From NCBI GenBank assembly GCA_028023455.1, contig JAQFVV010000013.1, positions 5,520,001 to 5,584,000 of the forward strand: a stretch of DNA of 64,000 nt, read 5' to 3'. Position 1 is the first letter of the stretch, and each line of letters begins with the position of its first letter. Position numbers and translations under genes: made by a program. A model generated the notes under the pieces. That model saw only the letters and a list, made by a program, of their open reading frames with translations, had not been told where the DNA came from and made no database searches. The DNA comes from Epiperipatus broadwayi. Lineage: Eukaryota > Onychophora > Udeonychophora > Euonychophora > Peripatidae. This document shows positions 12,601 through 24,560 of the stretch, in pieces.

Positions 12601-14475
12601 CTAAGGAGCAATGCACTGGGTGGCACTACTGTATGGAGAGTTTGCTAAAATTAAGTATCTAACAAGTTTTTTTTTGGTATAATTGCTGAGAGATTCTTGA
12701 CTTCGTTTAAGAAGAAGCTACAATACATCACATCACATCACATTACTGTTTATAAAGACAGTATATATTAAAAAATTATATGGCTTTTCTAGCTTATATT
12801 TTTGTGCATTTTGTAATATAAATTCCTTTCCTTAACTTCAGAGGCATTTACGTAAGCAAAGGAATTCTTGGTTTGAATAATTGTAAAGAGAAAATCTGCA
12901 TAAAAGCAAACTATTCATTCTTTGCATCTTTTCACTTACAACAATAAATAATAATCATGGGCTTTCTTATATTTATGCTCAATCTTTATTAATAATTTTA
13001 TAAATTTTGATTACTCATATTCTCGGTCGGAACAAAAGAATGAATCAAGAATAAAAAGTGATTATTATGTAATATCTATACAAGGAGTATGCTTTGAATA
13101 AATACAATAAAAACATAAATCAAAAATTATACACTAATCAAGAGTATTGCACATTGGTGGCTAGAAAATAATATAAAACATATCAGAAAAAAATTTTTCC
13201 TTTAATAATATATATAAAAATGAAATGATATAGATAAGGCAAATAATAAAAAGCAATCTAAAAATGAAAAAAAAAAAACACATGCAGGATTTAGTATTCA
13301 TTCTTTGCTTGATTGAGAAGTATTTTGATTAAAAACAATAATACAGTAGTTGTAACACGCACACACACACGTGTGTGTGTATATGTGTTTGTGTGTGAGT
13401 AAAATGCATCTAATAGTAATACCATAATCATAATAAAATTGTTTTTTAAAAAATTTATTCATTTTTTTTTTCGAATGAGTATCTTCTTTAATTTTCAAAT
13501 CTAGAATAAAAAATAAAAAAAATTAGTAAACCGCATATATATAATAATAATCAATTATGTAATTAATACATTATAGAGCTATATATTACAATATTATTAA
13601 AAATGAGTGCATTAAAACACTCTGTTAGTTCATTATTTAAGTAAGATATAAAATATATAATAGCCAAATTCTGATTTGTGATAATATAAAACTCCTAAGA
13701 ACCACTTCATCAATTGAGCCAAGCTTTCACAACACTAACCACAAACATTTGAATATGTATACTAAAAAAAAAAAAATAAATATTTACTTTATTTCAGAGC
13801 CCGAAAGATAAAGCACACACAATTATTAGATATTAGGCTTTGACATAGTTAACAAGTACAAATATATATTTTGATAAGTTGGAATTATTTAATTTTTACC
13901 AATTTTTTGTTATCAATACATATTACTTCTTTACATATATAATAAACATATTTATCTATTCTTATTATTGTGTAAAACGCAACACAATAATTGTGAATTT
14001 CATGTAGTAGATTAAATACTTTATATACAATAACAACAAGATTTACAAAATTAAAATGATTTACAATTTTTACTTATTCAAAATGCAATTTTACGAGTGC
14101 TTGTAACTACAGAGAGATCAGTTTCATCTTATTATATTTTGAAGAAAAAAAAAAGCAAGTTAAATCAGCTTAATAAATATAAGACTCAAATCTATTTTAA
14201 TTTATGATTAGTAATTTTGGAACTTAGAACAGATGAAGATAAATTCAATAAGAGCGTTGTATTGTCATAATTCCAAATTTCATAATTGCCTATTATATAA
14301 CCCCTTAAATTTCAATTATATATCTTTAACTTAAATCTCCTGTTTTTAAAAATAGATGAAAATATTTGGAAAAAAAAACCTGATGATTGATTTGGACCAG
14401 AGTTTATCATAAACACTAAGGTGTATACAGTAACCCATGTACTAGTTATTTGTATGTATGATATATTGTACGCAA
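12601..14475. other. AT-rich stretch without recognisable gene
   Basis: Nothing coding was found. It contains runs of A and T and a short AC/GT palindrome at 13361-13380. Confidence 0.55.
13361..13380. repeat. (AC)5(GT)5 perfect palindrome
   Basis: Ten bases of alternating AC are followed directly by ten of alternating GT. This gives a perfect 20-bp inverted repeat able to form a hairpin or left-handed DNA. Confidence 0.9.
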
Positions 14476-14487
14476 AACTTTATCTTA

Positions 14488-14596
14488 ATCTTGCATTGGT
14501 GGTCGAGAGATCAGCGCGACTGCCTTGCACTTGCAGACAGTTGCCCGAGTTGCGGGTTCGCGTCCCGGCCGATGCTATGACAATAAAAAAAACAAC
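14488..14596 (+). mobile_element. complete tRNA-derived SINE with target-site duplication
   Basis: The body folds like a tRNA: the 5' GCATTGG pairs with 3' CCGATGC as a seven-base acceptor stem. There is a box A-like TGGTCGAGAGATCAGC and a box B-like GGGTTCGCGTCC inside a T-arm (GCGGG against CCCGG). The 3' end is an A-rich AAAACAACA tail. A 12-bp direct repeat, AACTTTATCTTA, flanks it (14476-14487 and 14597-14608), showing insertion by target-primed reverse transcription. It is about 109 bp, short for a SINE, with almost no unrelated body. Confidence 0.85.
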
Positions 14597-14608
14597 AACT
14601 TTATCTTA

Positions 14609-16274
14609 GAATATTTTCATCAAGTACTTATTCAAAATAATCATATTTTAAGAATAAATGAATGATTATTAATAATTTTTATAAAAAAATAATTTCATTT
14701 CATATAATTTTTACTACAGTCTTTAAATTTATCACAATTCAGCTATATGTATAACATTTTTTAATATAGATTGTTGAACGACCTTTTTAACCATTTAGCT
14801 TTTTAATAGCTGCATAGTAGTATTATGCATTTGTGTAACCGTATACGTTTGACATAGCTGATAAAACCAGGTTGGTTAAAAAAGATCATTAACATAGTTT
14901 TTTTTCAATGTTTTCAATTATATGTTTGACAAAAATTTGATATCAAAAGTTTTTAAAATGTAGTATTATAGACTATAGAGGATAAATAAAGGATGTGAAA
15001 TTTTTAAAAATGAAAATTATTCGTGCCTATGTGTGTGTATATATATAGAAAGAGTGAAAAACTGTTGAACTTATTAAATTTAAAGATCCACTTCCTCTAT
15101 CTGCATTATATAAGAGCAAATTTATTTGTAAAAAAAAAAAAGTATACTTATTCTATATCATTATTTACTTAAGTATAAGAATATAGGAAGAATATTATCA
15201 ACATATTATAGAAGGCATGTCTAATTACAGTTGGGCACCACAAGATAAAATAGTCTAAAATTTCGTGATCATAAGTTGAATCATGGTTTAAACTCAAATG
15301 ATATCTTAAATAAATATCTCAATAATTTTACATGACACACTTTTATATGTATGTATGTAATATTTATATTACAAATAATAAATAAATCAACAATATTTTT
15401 TTTCACTCAAAATGCTTCACTATTTAATACCATTGTTTTTTTTACATATGCACTAGATCTTAGAACCTTATACTGTTCTTTAGAAATCCTGGTAGATAAT
15501 TTAGGATAGAGTTAAGACTCATCCAGTTTTGATTATATCATGATTTACCCAAATTTTATTTCTTGTACATTTCAGACAGTTTAAATTGACTTTAATAACT
15601 TTATTTAATAATACATAACATAAAAAAGAATTAAAATATTGAATTTCACAGCCAAACACCCCACCTCTTCTTTCTCACTATATTGTAATTATCAATAAGC
15701 AAATGATTGCAATAGAATTTGAAGCATATATCACTTTATTAAAATTATTTTACCATACCTCTGCTGTGGCTAAGTATCTAATGTTTAAATTCTGTCTACA
15801 AAATGAAAGAAGAAAATTATATGCATTATTATTTTAATTTATAGACATAATTCATGGATGTATATAGTGTTACACACTTAAAAGTTAGATAGATTATGAT
15901 AACATTTAAATTCATTTCTTCATATCACCTTATCATTACAAACATATAATTTGTTTTGACTGAAATAAAAAAACTTCGTAGCCAATAAAATAAATTTTTT
16001 ATCAGAGACTAAATATTTCATGATATTGATCAAACAACAATTATCTAATATGTTTAACCATTTTACATTACAATGTTAACTTCTACACTTTAAGCTATAT
16101 AATTAATTACATTGATATTACTATAGTTATGTGTTTACATGAAGGTTTGTGATGATGGCATATTAGATGCATTTATATGATGGGCTATTTCAACCTTCTA
16201 GCATTAAATCATGAATGTCTTTTAGGCAAATTTTAAACTTTATTTAAATTTTCCAATTACATTCAACCATTAAT
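14609..16274. other. AT-rich stretch without recognisable gene
   Basis: No coding, RNA or repeat structure beyond low-complexity A/T runs was seen. Confidence 0.5.
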
Positions 16275-16457
16275 AATAGTACCCAGGTTAATGTATACAT
16301 AACATTTTGAGTGGTATTCTTTGGCTCTCTTCTTTAGATGTTGCCAGTCTGACCAGTGACAGTGCTCACATAAGAATTGAATCTGAACCTTTAGATTCTT
16401 GAATATTGAATTTTATTATAATACTCTAACCAACTGAGCCATTTTGGCCAAAAACAA
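16275..16457 (-). mobile_element. tRNA-derived SINE with LINE-like 3' tail
   Basis: On the minus strand the head reads TGGCTCAGTTGGTTAGAG (box A) followed about 45 bases later by GGTTCAGATTCAATTC (box B). The body has GTGAGCACTGTCACTGG. The 3' end reads AAGAAGAG, then CACTCAAAATGTTATGTA and TTAACCTG. The same tail ends the LINE remnant at about 20155-20215, suggesting that this SINE borrowed that LINE's machinery. Confidence 0.75.
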
Positions 16458-16527
16458 CAGGCAGTAAAAAATATATATTTATTTATGAAGTTCTTCCTAA
16501 TTTCTCCACTTTTTCCTAAGAGCAAAG

Positions 16528-16670
16528 TTAATTAGTGATTTAGTTGATTAGAACAGCACCTTAAATTTCAATATTGAAACATTTAAAGATCCAGATTCGA
16601 TTCCCATGCTAGGACTACCATATGTGAAGAAGAGAGAATAATACTATTCAAACAGTTGTGTATATAAGGT
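16528..16670 (+). mobile_element. second SINE of the same type, plus strand
   Basis: The box A-like TTTAGTTGATTAGAAC is followed by a box B-like CCAGATTCGATTCCC. It then ends with GAAGAAGAGAGAATAATACT and TTGTGTAT, a diverged version of the tail at 16275 and 20155. It lies 70 bp from the first SINE in the opposite orientation. The box A is degraded. Confidence 0.6.
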
Positions 16671-19149
16671 GGACCCAAAAATAACCCAAACCATTCTCTG
16701 GTATGCATGTTGCAGTATATACTTTTGCTGTTATATACTTCTTGTAGAAACCTTCATAAATTAATCTTCCAAATGGCATCATCTTGTAAAATTGTGAAAC
16801 ATATATCTTTTTTTTTTAAAAATGCATTTTATGTATATGTCAATTTTTTTAATAATGCCTAATATGTTGGAATTAGTGCTGATTTTTTGGACACAAATGG
16901 GATTATTCTTTCAGATTTAGTTTGTAATTGTCAGACATTTTATTTGTAAGTTCTGAAATATTTATGTGATGTGGTGAAATGTAAATATTCCATTTTGTGC
17001 AAAGAAAAGAGTGCAAACTCCACTCCAATAGTGTCATCTCTTAAAGGTTTTAGTGTGAAACTTCTTTTAATTAAATTCAGCATGACCTAATTTATCTATC
17101 AGCCATATTCACTCAATCTCATTGCATGCATTTTTTTAATCTTTCAATTGAAAAAATGTCTCTTTTTTATGAACTGGGAAGGAAAAATGACCAAAACATT
17201 AAAATGCATCACTTTGCAAGTGTTTCTGAATTACTTTGAAAATTGACAGACTGGTTTAGATTCATGCATTGTATTAAATAGACTATACTTTTTAAAGTGA
17301 TTCAGTTTGCAACACCTAAGAATAAATAAACATTTTTTTTTTACAAAATTTGGATTTTTGGGTCCTCTTGTGTATACTAACCTGTGTGCTGTTATTAACA
17401 GCTGAATGTAATTGGAAAGATATTTATGACTTAATGTTAAATGATGGAAATAGTTCAATATATAAATACAATTACTATAGTTATGTTTCAAAAAGGTTAG
17501 AAGTCAAAATATGTAAATGTTAATTTAACTTGCAAAGATAAAGGATTAATCTGATGAGTGTTCTTCTATTCCAGCATATTCTCTTACACTTTATTCTATA
17601 AACATCTATTGCTTAAACTAATAGAATTAAAATTGTGAAACATACAGAGAAAGAAAACTTATTTCTGTAACTTCTAAAGTAAAATATAAAAATTTCTTAG
17701 TTGTTCTCTAATTTATTTCCTAACATTTCTATTTCAAGTTAAACTTCATATGTTTTGGTTTTTAATTAATTTTATCACAAACAGTTTGATGTCTGCTGTA
17801 ACTAGAAATAAGTTAATAATGAAAGTAAGCAACATATTAATAAAACAATAAATAATGGCTTTTTAAAAAATTCAATAAAATTCCTCCAAGAGCTTTAACA
17901 ATGTTATAAGTAGACACTTAAAATTTGCAACAAATTATTCATTTAAACAAAAGCTCATAGTTAAAAAAAAAGATGTACATTATATTAATTTAATTAATTA
18001 CTGAAAAATACAGTCTCACCTATAAACTTTTAAAAAGTACGATTGATATATATAGAAAAAATTACACGTGAATCGTTCACATATTTATCTATATTTAAGC
18101 GTTGCACATATATTAATTGCTATATTTTATTTGTCTATCACCATTAAGAGAACAATTAAACCCTATAAGGAAATAATTCTAAGAAATAATAATTCCATCT
18201 ACATTAAAGTTCTTTATGGATAAATAAATGCTTACTAAATCTTTATGATATGAAAACTTGATTTAAATATACCAAGAGAAAAGAATTTCAATCTTCAACA
18301 TACTAATATTTAATGTTAGTAATTAAGTGCACCAAATTACACCAATCATGCATCATGAACTTTACTATGTTTATTGTTGCCCCCCCTTCCCAAATGGGTA
18401 AATTAATTATATTATTTGTTACCTTTAAGATTGATGTATTATTTGGATAATTAAAGTTTTGATAGAATTATAGACTAAACAAGAGAAATTCTTTCAAAAC
18501 TGTACAAGTGTATTTACACAAATGAAAAACATAATTGAATAGCTTTCAAATGTCATATTATTACCAGTAAAATATCATGTGCTAATGAAAATATATGAAC
18601 TGTAAAATTATATTAGTGTTGCATTATAGCTAAAAACCTTGGTTGCCAAAATTTTGTTATAATGTGGATTTAAATTCTTGTATCATGAATTTTAATCCTT
18701 GTCTTATTTGAAAATGGTTCATGAATTGATAAAATTTTATATTCCATGGTCTTATTGCAAGAAATCCACTTTATAATAGAACTATGCTTGCTTTAGGAAC
18801 AATTATCTCTGAATATTTATTGTGCTTAATATTTTTAGCAGAGGAAAAATTTATAGGATATTTTTTATATGTGGCTGTGATAATATAAAGCTTGCAATGC
18901 AGCTATTGATTATAAGTTAGAATGTTATGAAATACAATTATATTTACTTTTATGGAAGCATTAGATATACCCTGCACACATATTTTGAAACAATGTACAT
19001 AGAGCCATATAGATATATTAGGGGGTCCATATGTTCCAGTTTTATCTCTCTTATATTATTTCAGAAAAGTTAATTGTCTTGATTTTCTTCTCATTTTTAT
19101 TTTTCAATTGTAACCAGATTATCACAACCAAAATAGCATACTATGTACT
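16671..19149. other. AT-rich stretch without recognisable gene
   Basis: Short open frames here look like chance. No motif, RNA fold or tandem repeat was recognised. Confidence 0.5.
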
Positions 19150-20275
19150 GGTTATTTCATTCTTGAAGGTGTTCATTTCAAAAATTAAAACCATATATAA
19201 TAAACTATTTTGGGCCAGAAAAACAGTAGCAATCTCCACAAAAAACTTAGCCAACCCCTAATAAACAATGGACTTGGCTTGCACAACATCAACATTTTTT
19301 TATCTACAAAAGTTAAGGAACTCAATAATTACAATACTTGCCAAATACCTAAAAATTAACCACTTGCTAAAAGTCACTCCAACAGGTAGACCACCTCCAA
19401 AATGTTCTTTTTTCACTAACATTATATACCAATGCAAAACCACAGACAAGATTCCAGAACAGTATTTTCATAAGTATTCATACTGGGATATTTATGGTTT
19501 AATAAACAGAGAAACAGAATGGGCTCTAGAGCCAAATACTTTGATTTTATCATTAAAATAAATCTCATTGCCTTGTCAACAACCCACTTTCCTTATCATA
19601 AAAGAATGTACGTATCTATTGATCTTTCTGTGGACTCTGCTATTGAGCAGAAGATACACTGGACCACATTATTTATCAATGTGTATCACTTAACCAAATA
19701 TGACAGATGATGTGTAACACCAACAGAAAACTGGGTACAATCATTAATCACATAATGGTTGCTTTTTAGGGAAGATCAATACCTAGCATTAGCGTGACTA
19801 TGTTTGTACTATATGCATATTGGTGCACCAGATGTACTTTCTTAATTGGCAATAATACCAGATGACACCCAGATACATTTAGCAATAAACTGTTACACAT
19901 TCAAAATAGAAATAGAATAATAACCAACCCCCACTTATATGCAGCAACATGGTCATTGTTAAGGCAACCATCAATGCTGTGAATGCTGCAAAGAAAACTA
20001 TCATACAACTAACATTCAAAAAGATGTGGAAAAAACTAAATAAGCTCATCAAACTTTAGAACTTTGATTATTTTTGTTTTTTTTGTATTCTTTATATTGT
20101 TATAGTCCAATATCCATGCAAATATTGTCACTGTGCATATAAACCAGTAACACCTGAAGAAGAGTGGAGAATACTACTACTCAAAATGTTGTGTAATTAC
20201 TAACCTGTGTTGTCTATTTGTATGTTATTACTAATAAGTTGTTTGTATTTGGAAAGTTTAAATAAAATTTAAAAT
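19150..20275 (+). mobile_element. 3' part of a decayed L1/Tx1-type LINE
   Basis: Plus-strand frames carry pieces of the C-terminal half of an L1/Tx1 ORF2. Near 19195-19255 the block K-L-F-W-A-R-K-T-V-A-I-S-T-K-N-L matches the post-RT block of this clade. A +1 frame then reads N-N-G-L-G-L-H-N-I-N. Near 19640-19700 another frame has A-E-D-T-L-D-H-I-I-Y-Q-C, the Cys/His end block. The 3' UTR ends with CACCTGAAGAAGAG and ACTCAAAATGTTGTGTAA at about 20150-20200. The endonuclease and RT core are absent (5' truncation), and many stops are present. Confidence 0.7.
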
Positions 20276-20399
20276 TTTCTATACATTCTACATTCATTCA
20301 TAGATGATATAAATGTAGTTTTAATTTCTCCTTATTTGTAATAATAAAAATCTTAATTGTATTTAGAAATTAGTTAAAATAATTGGCTGCGTTTGAGCG

Positions 20400-20690
20400 T
20401 GCCCTCTCTAGCCTTTGTGAGTCATTGTAATGAGTTTCAAGTTCTGTTACGTGCCCATTTTTGGTGTCGGCCGTCTCTTCTGTTGTTGCATGGTGTCTCT
20501 GTTAATGTAGTGCCTCCTTTTTTTCTCCTGTAGTCATTTGGTTCTGAGCATAAAATACGGGGTTAGCGGGAGAATGTGCCCTGATTGTTAGTGTTCAAAA
20601 CAGTTCGTTCGTTTGGGCTGTTGAGTGTCCGTGTTGACCATCGGTGTTAATTGTGGCTTTCGTTTCACCATAATATGTGGCAGGCATCGG
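20400..20690 (-). pseudogene. PLE GIY-YIG endonuclease, deletion-riddled copy
   Basis: This aligns throughout with 22748-23050, where the domain is open, but it lacks many stretches of 1-13 bases. As a result no frame stays open. It retains the region encoding the E-T-K-A-T-I-N-T strand and the end of the domain. It would not give a working nuclease. Confidence 0.75.
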
Positions 20691-21189
20691 CGGGGGCAGG
20701 GGATCACCCATGTGGGGTGGGTGGTCAAGTAGTCTTTGGAGTTTTGATCAACCTATTAGTGTGGGTGGAGTTCTGAATATTATGCTGAACTGTTGCTCAA
20801 GGTTTCGTTAGTTTGCTGGATTTTAGGGATGTAGGGGACCTTATTCTAGGTAGTTAGTGCGAGGCAATTTATCATCTATTGTGCTGTTGAATTCTGACTT
20901 TTCTCCTAATGGTTTTGTATTTGAATCCGCTGCTAATAGGTCTTTAATATAATTGTTAACATTTCCTTCCTATGTGCTTCTATTTACACAAGGATAGTTT
21001 CTAAACTAAATGCTTTGAGACCTGCAATTGTGCGATGAGGTGATTTAGAATAGGATGGATGCAGCCGGTTTCGATGGTTTAACAATCTTTGTAATCATTG
21101 AGTGCGGTCTCTTGATACGGAGGTCAAGATTTTGAGTTCATTCTGTTTTCATATGTAATAGAAAAGTAGTTTAGTTGTGCTTTGTAATT

Positions 21190-21610
21190 CGCGTTGTATA
21201 TTTAAAATATTTTTTTAGATGCTATAACGAAAATGTCATCTACATATCGTGTTTGAAGTCTGGGTTATTGTTGAAATTTTGGACGTGGATTGCTCTTATT
21301 TAGATATACTGGATAACACGCCACTGATAGGGAGGCCCATGGGCCAACCTCTTGCATTGTGTACCATTATCTTGAAAAAGTGAAAATTGGGAGTCAAGCC
21401 GTCAGGAGCCATAATAAATTTAATTCCTCGTTAGGACAAGTATTCCCAACAACTCTTCGTGTATAATTTGGATGGATGCTTTCATTGATTGATCCATATA
21501 ATTCCTTAACATCCATAGTGGCCATAACAGACTTGAGAGTTGAGTGTTTTATTCGGAGATGAATTGAAAAGTGATTTGTGTATGAACCAAAATTAGGTAA
21601 TCTATAATCA
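21190..21610 (-). pseudogene. PLE reverse transcriptase core
   Basis: At 21214-21250 the minus strand reads R-Y-V-D-D-I-F-V-I-A-S, containing the catalytic Y-V-D-D box. At about 21318-21365 it reads G-W-P-M-G-L-P-I-S-G-V-L-S-S-I, the PLE version of the block that precedes the catalytic box. The two lie at the expected distance, but intervening shifts and stops break the frame. Confidence 0.8.
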
Positions 21611-21615
21611 ATTGA

Positions 21616-22555
21616 TTAACCAATTTGGCTGTATCGAATAATGCACACCAGCGAATCCATCATCAATCTAGCGTCGCCTGGTTTATGTTGTTTTGAATGG
21701 CAAACTTCGGGAGGTCTAGTGGCGAAGGTAAATCCTGTAATACTCGGTTTAGTGTCCCTTTGTCCTTGAAAGTCCGAAGCACCTATTAATAAATTATCTC
21801 GGTCGAGTTTGATGTTAAAAGTGTTATCATGTACCAACTTTAATTTTAATTTGGTCTGCATTTATCTTTGTTCGGTGTTTTTAACAAAACAAGCGTTGCC
21901 TTTGTCTTTGAGACAAATGATGTTGTGTGTTTTGAAATATTGTTTAGTATTTAACACCTTTTATTCCTGCTTTGTCTTCCTTATCAATGAAATTGTTATG
22001 TAGTAGTTTAGCTGTCTGTGATGATAGCTCTTTGTGTGTTGTTAATGAGAGATGTTCGATGTCTGCTATTAATTCACGCTTAGGGGATGTCCAACTTCCT
22101 CCTACATATTTAGGTCCGAGAGATAAAATTTTCTTGATTTCGTATGGCGGTGTAGTTGAAGTTTTATTAACGAACGCGTCTATATTAATGCCGCGGTGGT
22201 TTTTATTTTGTTAGAAATGTATTTTATTTTCAAATTTTAATATTAAAAATCTCTCAGTTCTACGCAACTTATCTTGCATCCACTGACGGATTACATAGTT
22301 CGCTGTCATTTTGTTCCATCTAATTGTTTGCTTTTTAAAAGCATCACTGCATCCGCGAGTTATGTGGACCAACAGTTGTTTCTGCAAATCATTCTTAATT
22401 TTAACATGATTATAAATTGTTCTATTAATTTTCACCAAACAGGAGTTGGGTATGACATTATAATCCTTGCATTTAGAGAAGAAAGAAAGTCGTTGCTCGT
22501 ATTTAATCATCGAAATTCCGCAATTTAAGATCTGTTTTTCTTGACCTCTATTCAT
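21616..22555 (-). pseudogene. PLE N-terminal region
   Basis: The frame 22555-22211 (114 codons, starting M-N-R-G) has K-Y-E-Q-R-L-S-F-F-S-K-C and I-P-N-S-C, typical of the region before RT in PLEs. A second frame, 21861-21616, continues toward RT with F-Q-G-Q-R-D-T-K-P. They are separated by a frame break at about 21.9-22.2 kb. The ATG lies directly after the upstream partial copy, as in intact PLEs. Confidence 0.65.
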
Positions 22556-22562
22556 TATGTAA

Positions 22563-23055
22563 TAAATGTAGTTTTAATTTCTCCTTATTTGTAATAATAA
22601 AAATACTTAATTGTAAATTATTAGAGAAAAAATATATAGTTAAAAATAAATTTGGCTGAACGTTTTCGAGGAACCGTGCCTCATACTCATAGCCTTTGTG
22701 AAAATGTACTTAATATATGTAAATGAGAATATTCAAATGAGTTACTGTTACGTAGCCCATTTTTTCGAGATGTCGAAGCACGTGTCTCTTCTGTTGATTG
22801 CATGGATGTCTCTGTTAATGTAGAATGCCTCCTTTATTTTTCTCCTGTAGTCGTTTGGTTCTGAGCATAAAATAACGGGGTTAGCGGGAATGAAATTGTG
22901 CCCTGATTGTTTAGTATGTTCAAAAAATGCAGAAGATGTACTGCTGTTCGTTTGGGCTCTGTTGAAGGTGTACCAATGTTGAGCCAATCTGGTGTTAATT
23001 GTGGCTTTCGTTTCACCATAATATAATAGATGATGTAAATTGTCCAACATATCAC
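22563..23055 (-). mobile_element. upstream partial PLE copy with open GIY-YIG domain
   Basis: The frame 23050-22748 (100 codons) is a GIY-YIG endonuclease segment. It starts near the second motif (Y-Y-G-E-T-K), then has the conserved Arg region (T-R-L-A-Q-H), an S-A-F-F-E-H and a G-H-N-F block. It ends with I-K-E-A-F-Y-I and I-N-R-R-D, matching the Glu-containing end of PLE nucleases. It is truncated at its 5' side and placed head-to-tail in front of the longer copy. It is better preserved than the downstream one. Confidence 0.85.
22654..22694 (-). ncRNA. possible degenerate hammerhead motif in the PLE tail
   Basis: In the minus-strand sequence GGCT pairs with a terminal AGCC (stem I) and GAGG pairs with CCTC (stem II). 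GAAA follows stem II directly, then ACGTTC precedes AGCC. Hammerheads are known in PLE pseudo-LTRs at this place. However, the 5' core CUGAUGA is not intact; the segment reads ATGAGTAT. Treat this as a candidate relic. The equivalent site at about 20384-20415 has lost most of it. Confidence 0.35.
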
Positions 23056-23059
23056 ATTT

Positions 23060-24552
23060 AATAATGTACTATCATCACAAACCTTCAGACAAATATTATT
23101 AACTTCTTTTCTCTGGATATGTAATTTATTTTAAAATTAAACCATACTCTATATTAAATTTTATGGACTATAATAAAATAAATAAAACCCAGTTTCTTGT
23201 TAGAAAAATCCAAACAATTGGAGGAAAAGAAATGAAAATAAGTTGCGATTATAGATTTAACATGTTTCTAGTAGATTATTTGTGTTCTTTTGGTTTACGT
23301 TGTAATTTTAATTATTTTGTACTTTTATGTTAAGATATGATTTAGAATTAAATAAATGGTCTATGTAATTTTTATATTCAAAATACTGAATGCTAAAAAT
23401 AACTTAAGTATAAATTAGTAATCAAACATAAATAGATTTATTTTAAGAGACCAACTATAGAAGTAGATATTTTAAAGTTTATTACAGCTTTTGGTTTATT
23501 TAAGTATGGACTTTCCTGTCTCATCAAAATATTTAAAGATTTTTTTGTGAATGAGTGACAATATTGATAATACATTATTCTCTACAATTTGATAGTTGAA
23601 CTTAAAATTGTCTTTATTCATAAAAGAAAAAAGTATTTAAATATGTGTTACGAAAGAAGTGTTTCACAGAAAATAACATTTGCAAGATTATTAGTGAGTA
23701 TATAAAATGCAATTTTCACTAAACAAGATTCTTAGCAAGCATATTATTTTAAGGAATTGTGTTTTTCTTTTATACATAACCTGTAAAACATGAGATTGCC
23801 ATACAATAATCAACAACAAGAGTTCTATTATTAAGTGACTTATTTCATTCCTTATTTATTAATACTTCATTATCATCATAATTTTATGATCATACTATTC
23901 TCAGATAAAGAAAATGTAGTTCTTTCACTATGATCTTAGTTAATATCTCATTTTACTTGCAACATTATGTATATGAATAAACAATGAATGAAAATGGGAT
24001 AATCTCTTTCTCTCTCATGAATCTGTGTATGCATAGAATATTATTTATATGGTTAAACAATCTCAAAAACAGGAAAGGTGTTTTCATTAAAATCAGATTG
24101 ATAAAGCTCTATCATTTGAAATAATAAAAATTCATAGTCAATATTATATATGAAAGATTAAAAATATCTATAGTCAGTTATATTACTTTTCACATCCTGA
24201 AAATATATAATCCACTTGTTTAATAAAAAATGTATTATAACTGTAAATAGAATCTTTATTAAGAATATCATTTTGAATGAATACTTTAAATAATTTTGGC
24301 ATTGTTAGTGACAGATGAACATGAAAACTTGTAAACATAATTTCGAGTTAAATATGTACTAAAATTAACCATAAATTAAGTATTAGTACTAAAAACAAAG
24401 AGTCAATATTTTCAAAAGAAAAATAAATTAAGAGAAAGATTTTATTTTGTTTTATATATATTAATTTTATTGTTATTATTTTCACAATAACATTGATTAA
24501 AAAATAACATTGATTAATATAAATATAATTATATTAATAGTATTCTTTGTGA
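23060..24552. other. AT-rich stretch without recognisable gene
   Basis: No coding or repeat structure could be supported. Confidence 0.5.
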
Positions 24553-24560
24553 TATTTTAT

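Larger units (their letters stand above)
20300..22555 (-). mobile_element. Penelope-like element (PLE), decayed full-length copy
   Basis: On the minus strand the order is N-terminal domain, RT, GIY-YIG endonuclease, then a 3' tail. The tail begins AAATGTAGTTTTAATTTC in plus orientation at 20311, and the same sequence recurs at 22564 in front of the ORF. This partial tandem arrangement (pseudo-LTR) is the hallmark of PLEs. The reading frame is broken by many small deletions, especially between 20.4 and 21.6 kb. Confidence 0.85.

Noticed and set aside
14491-14573. Functional tRNA gene
   Set aside because: A-rich tail and 12-bp target duplication identify a SINE; the anticodon arm is irregular.
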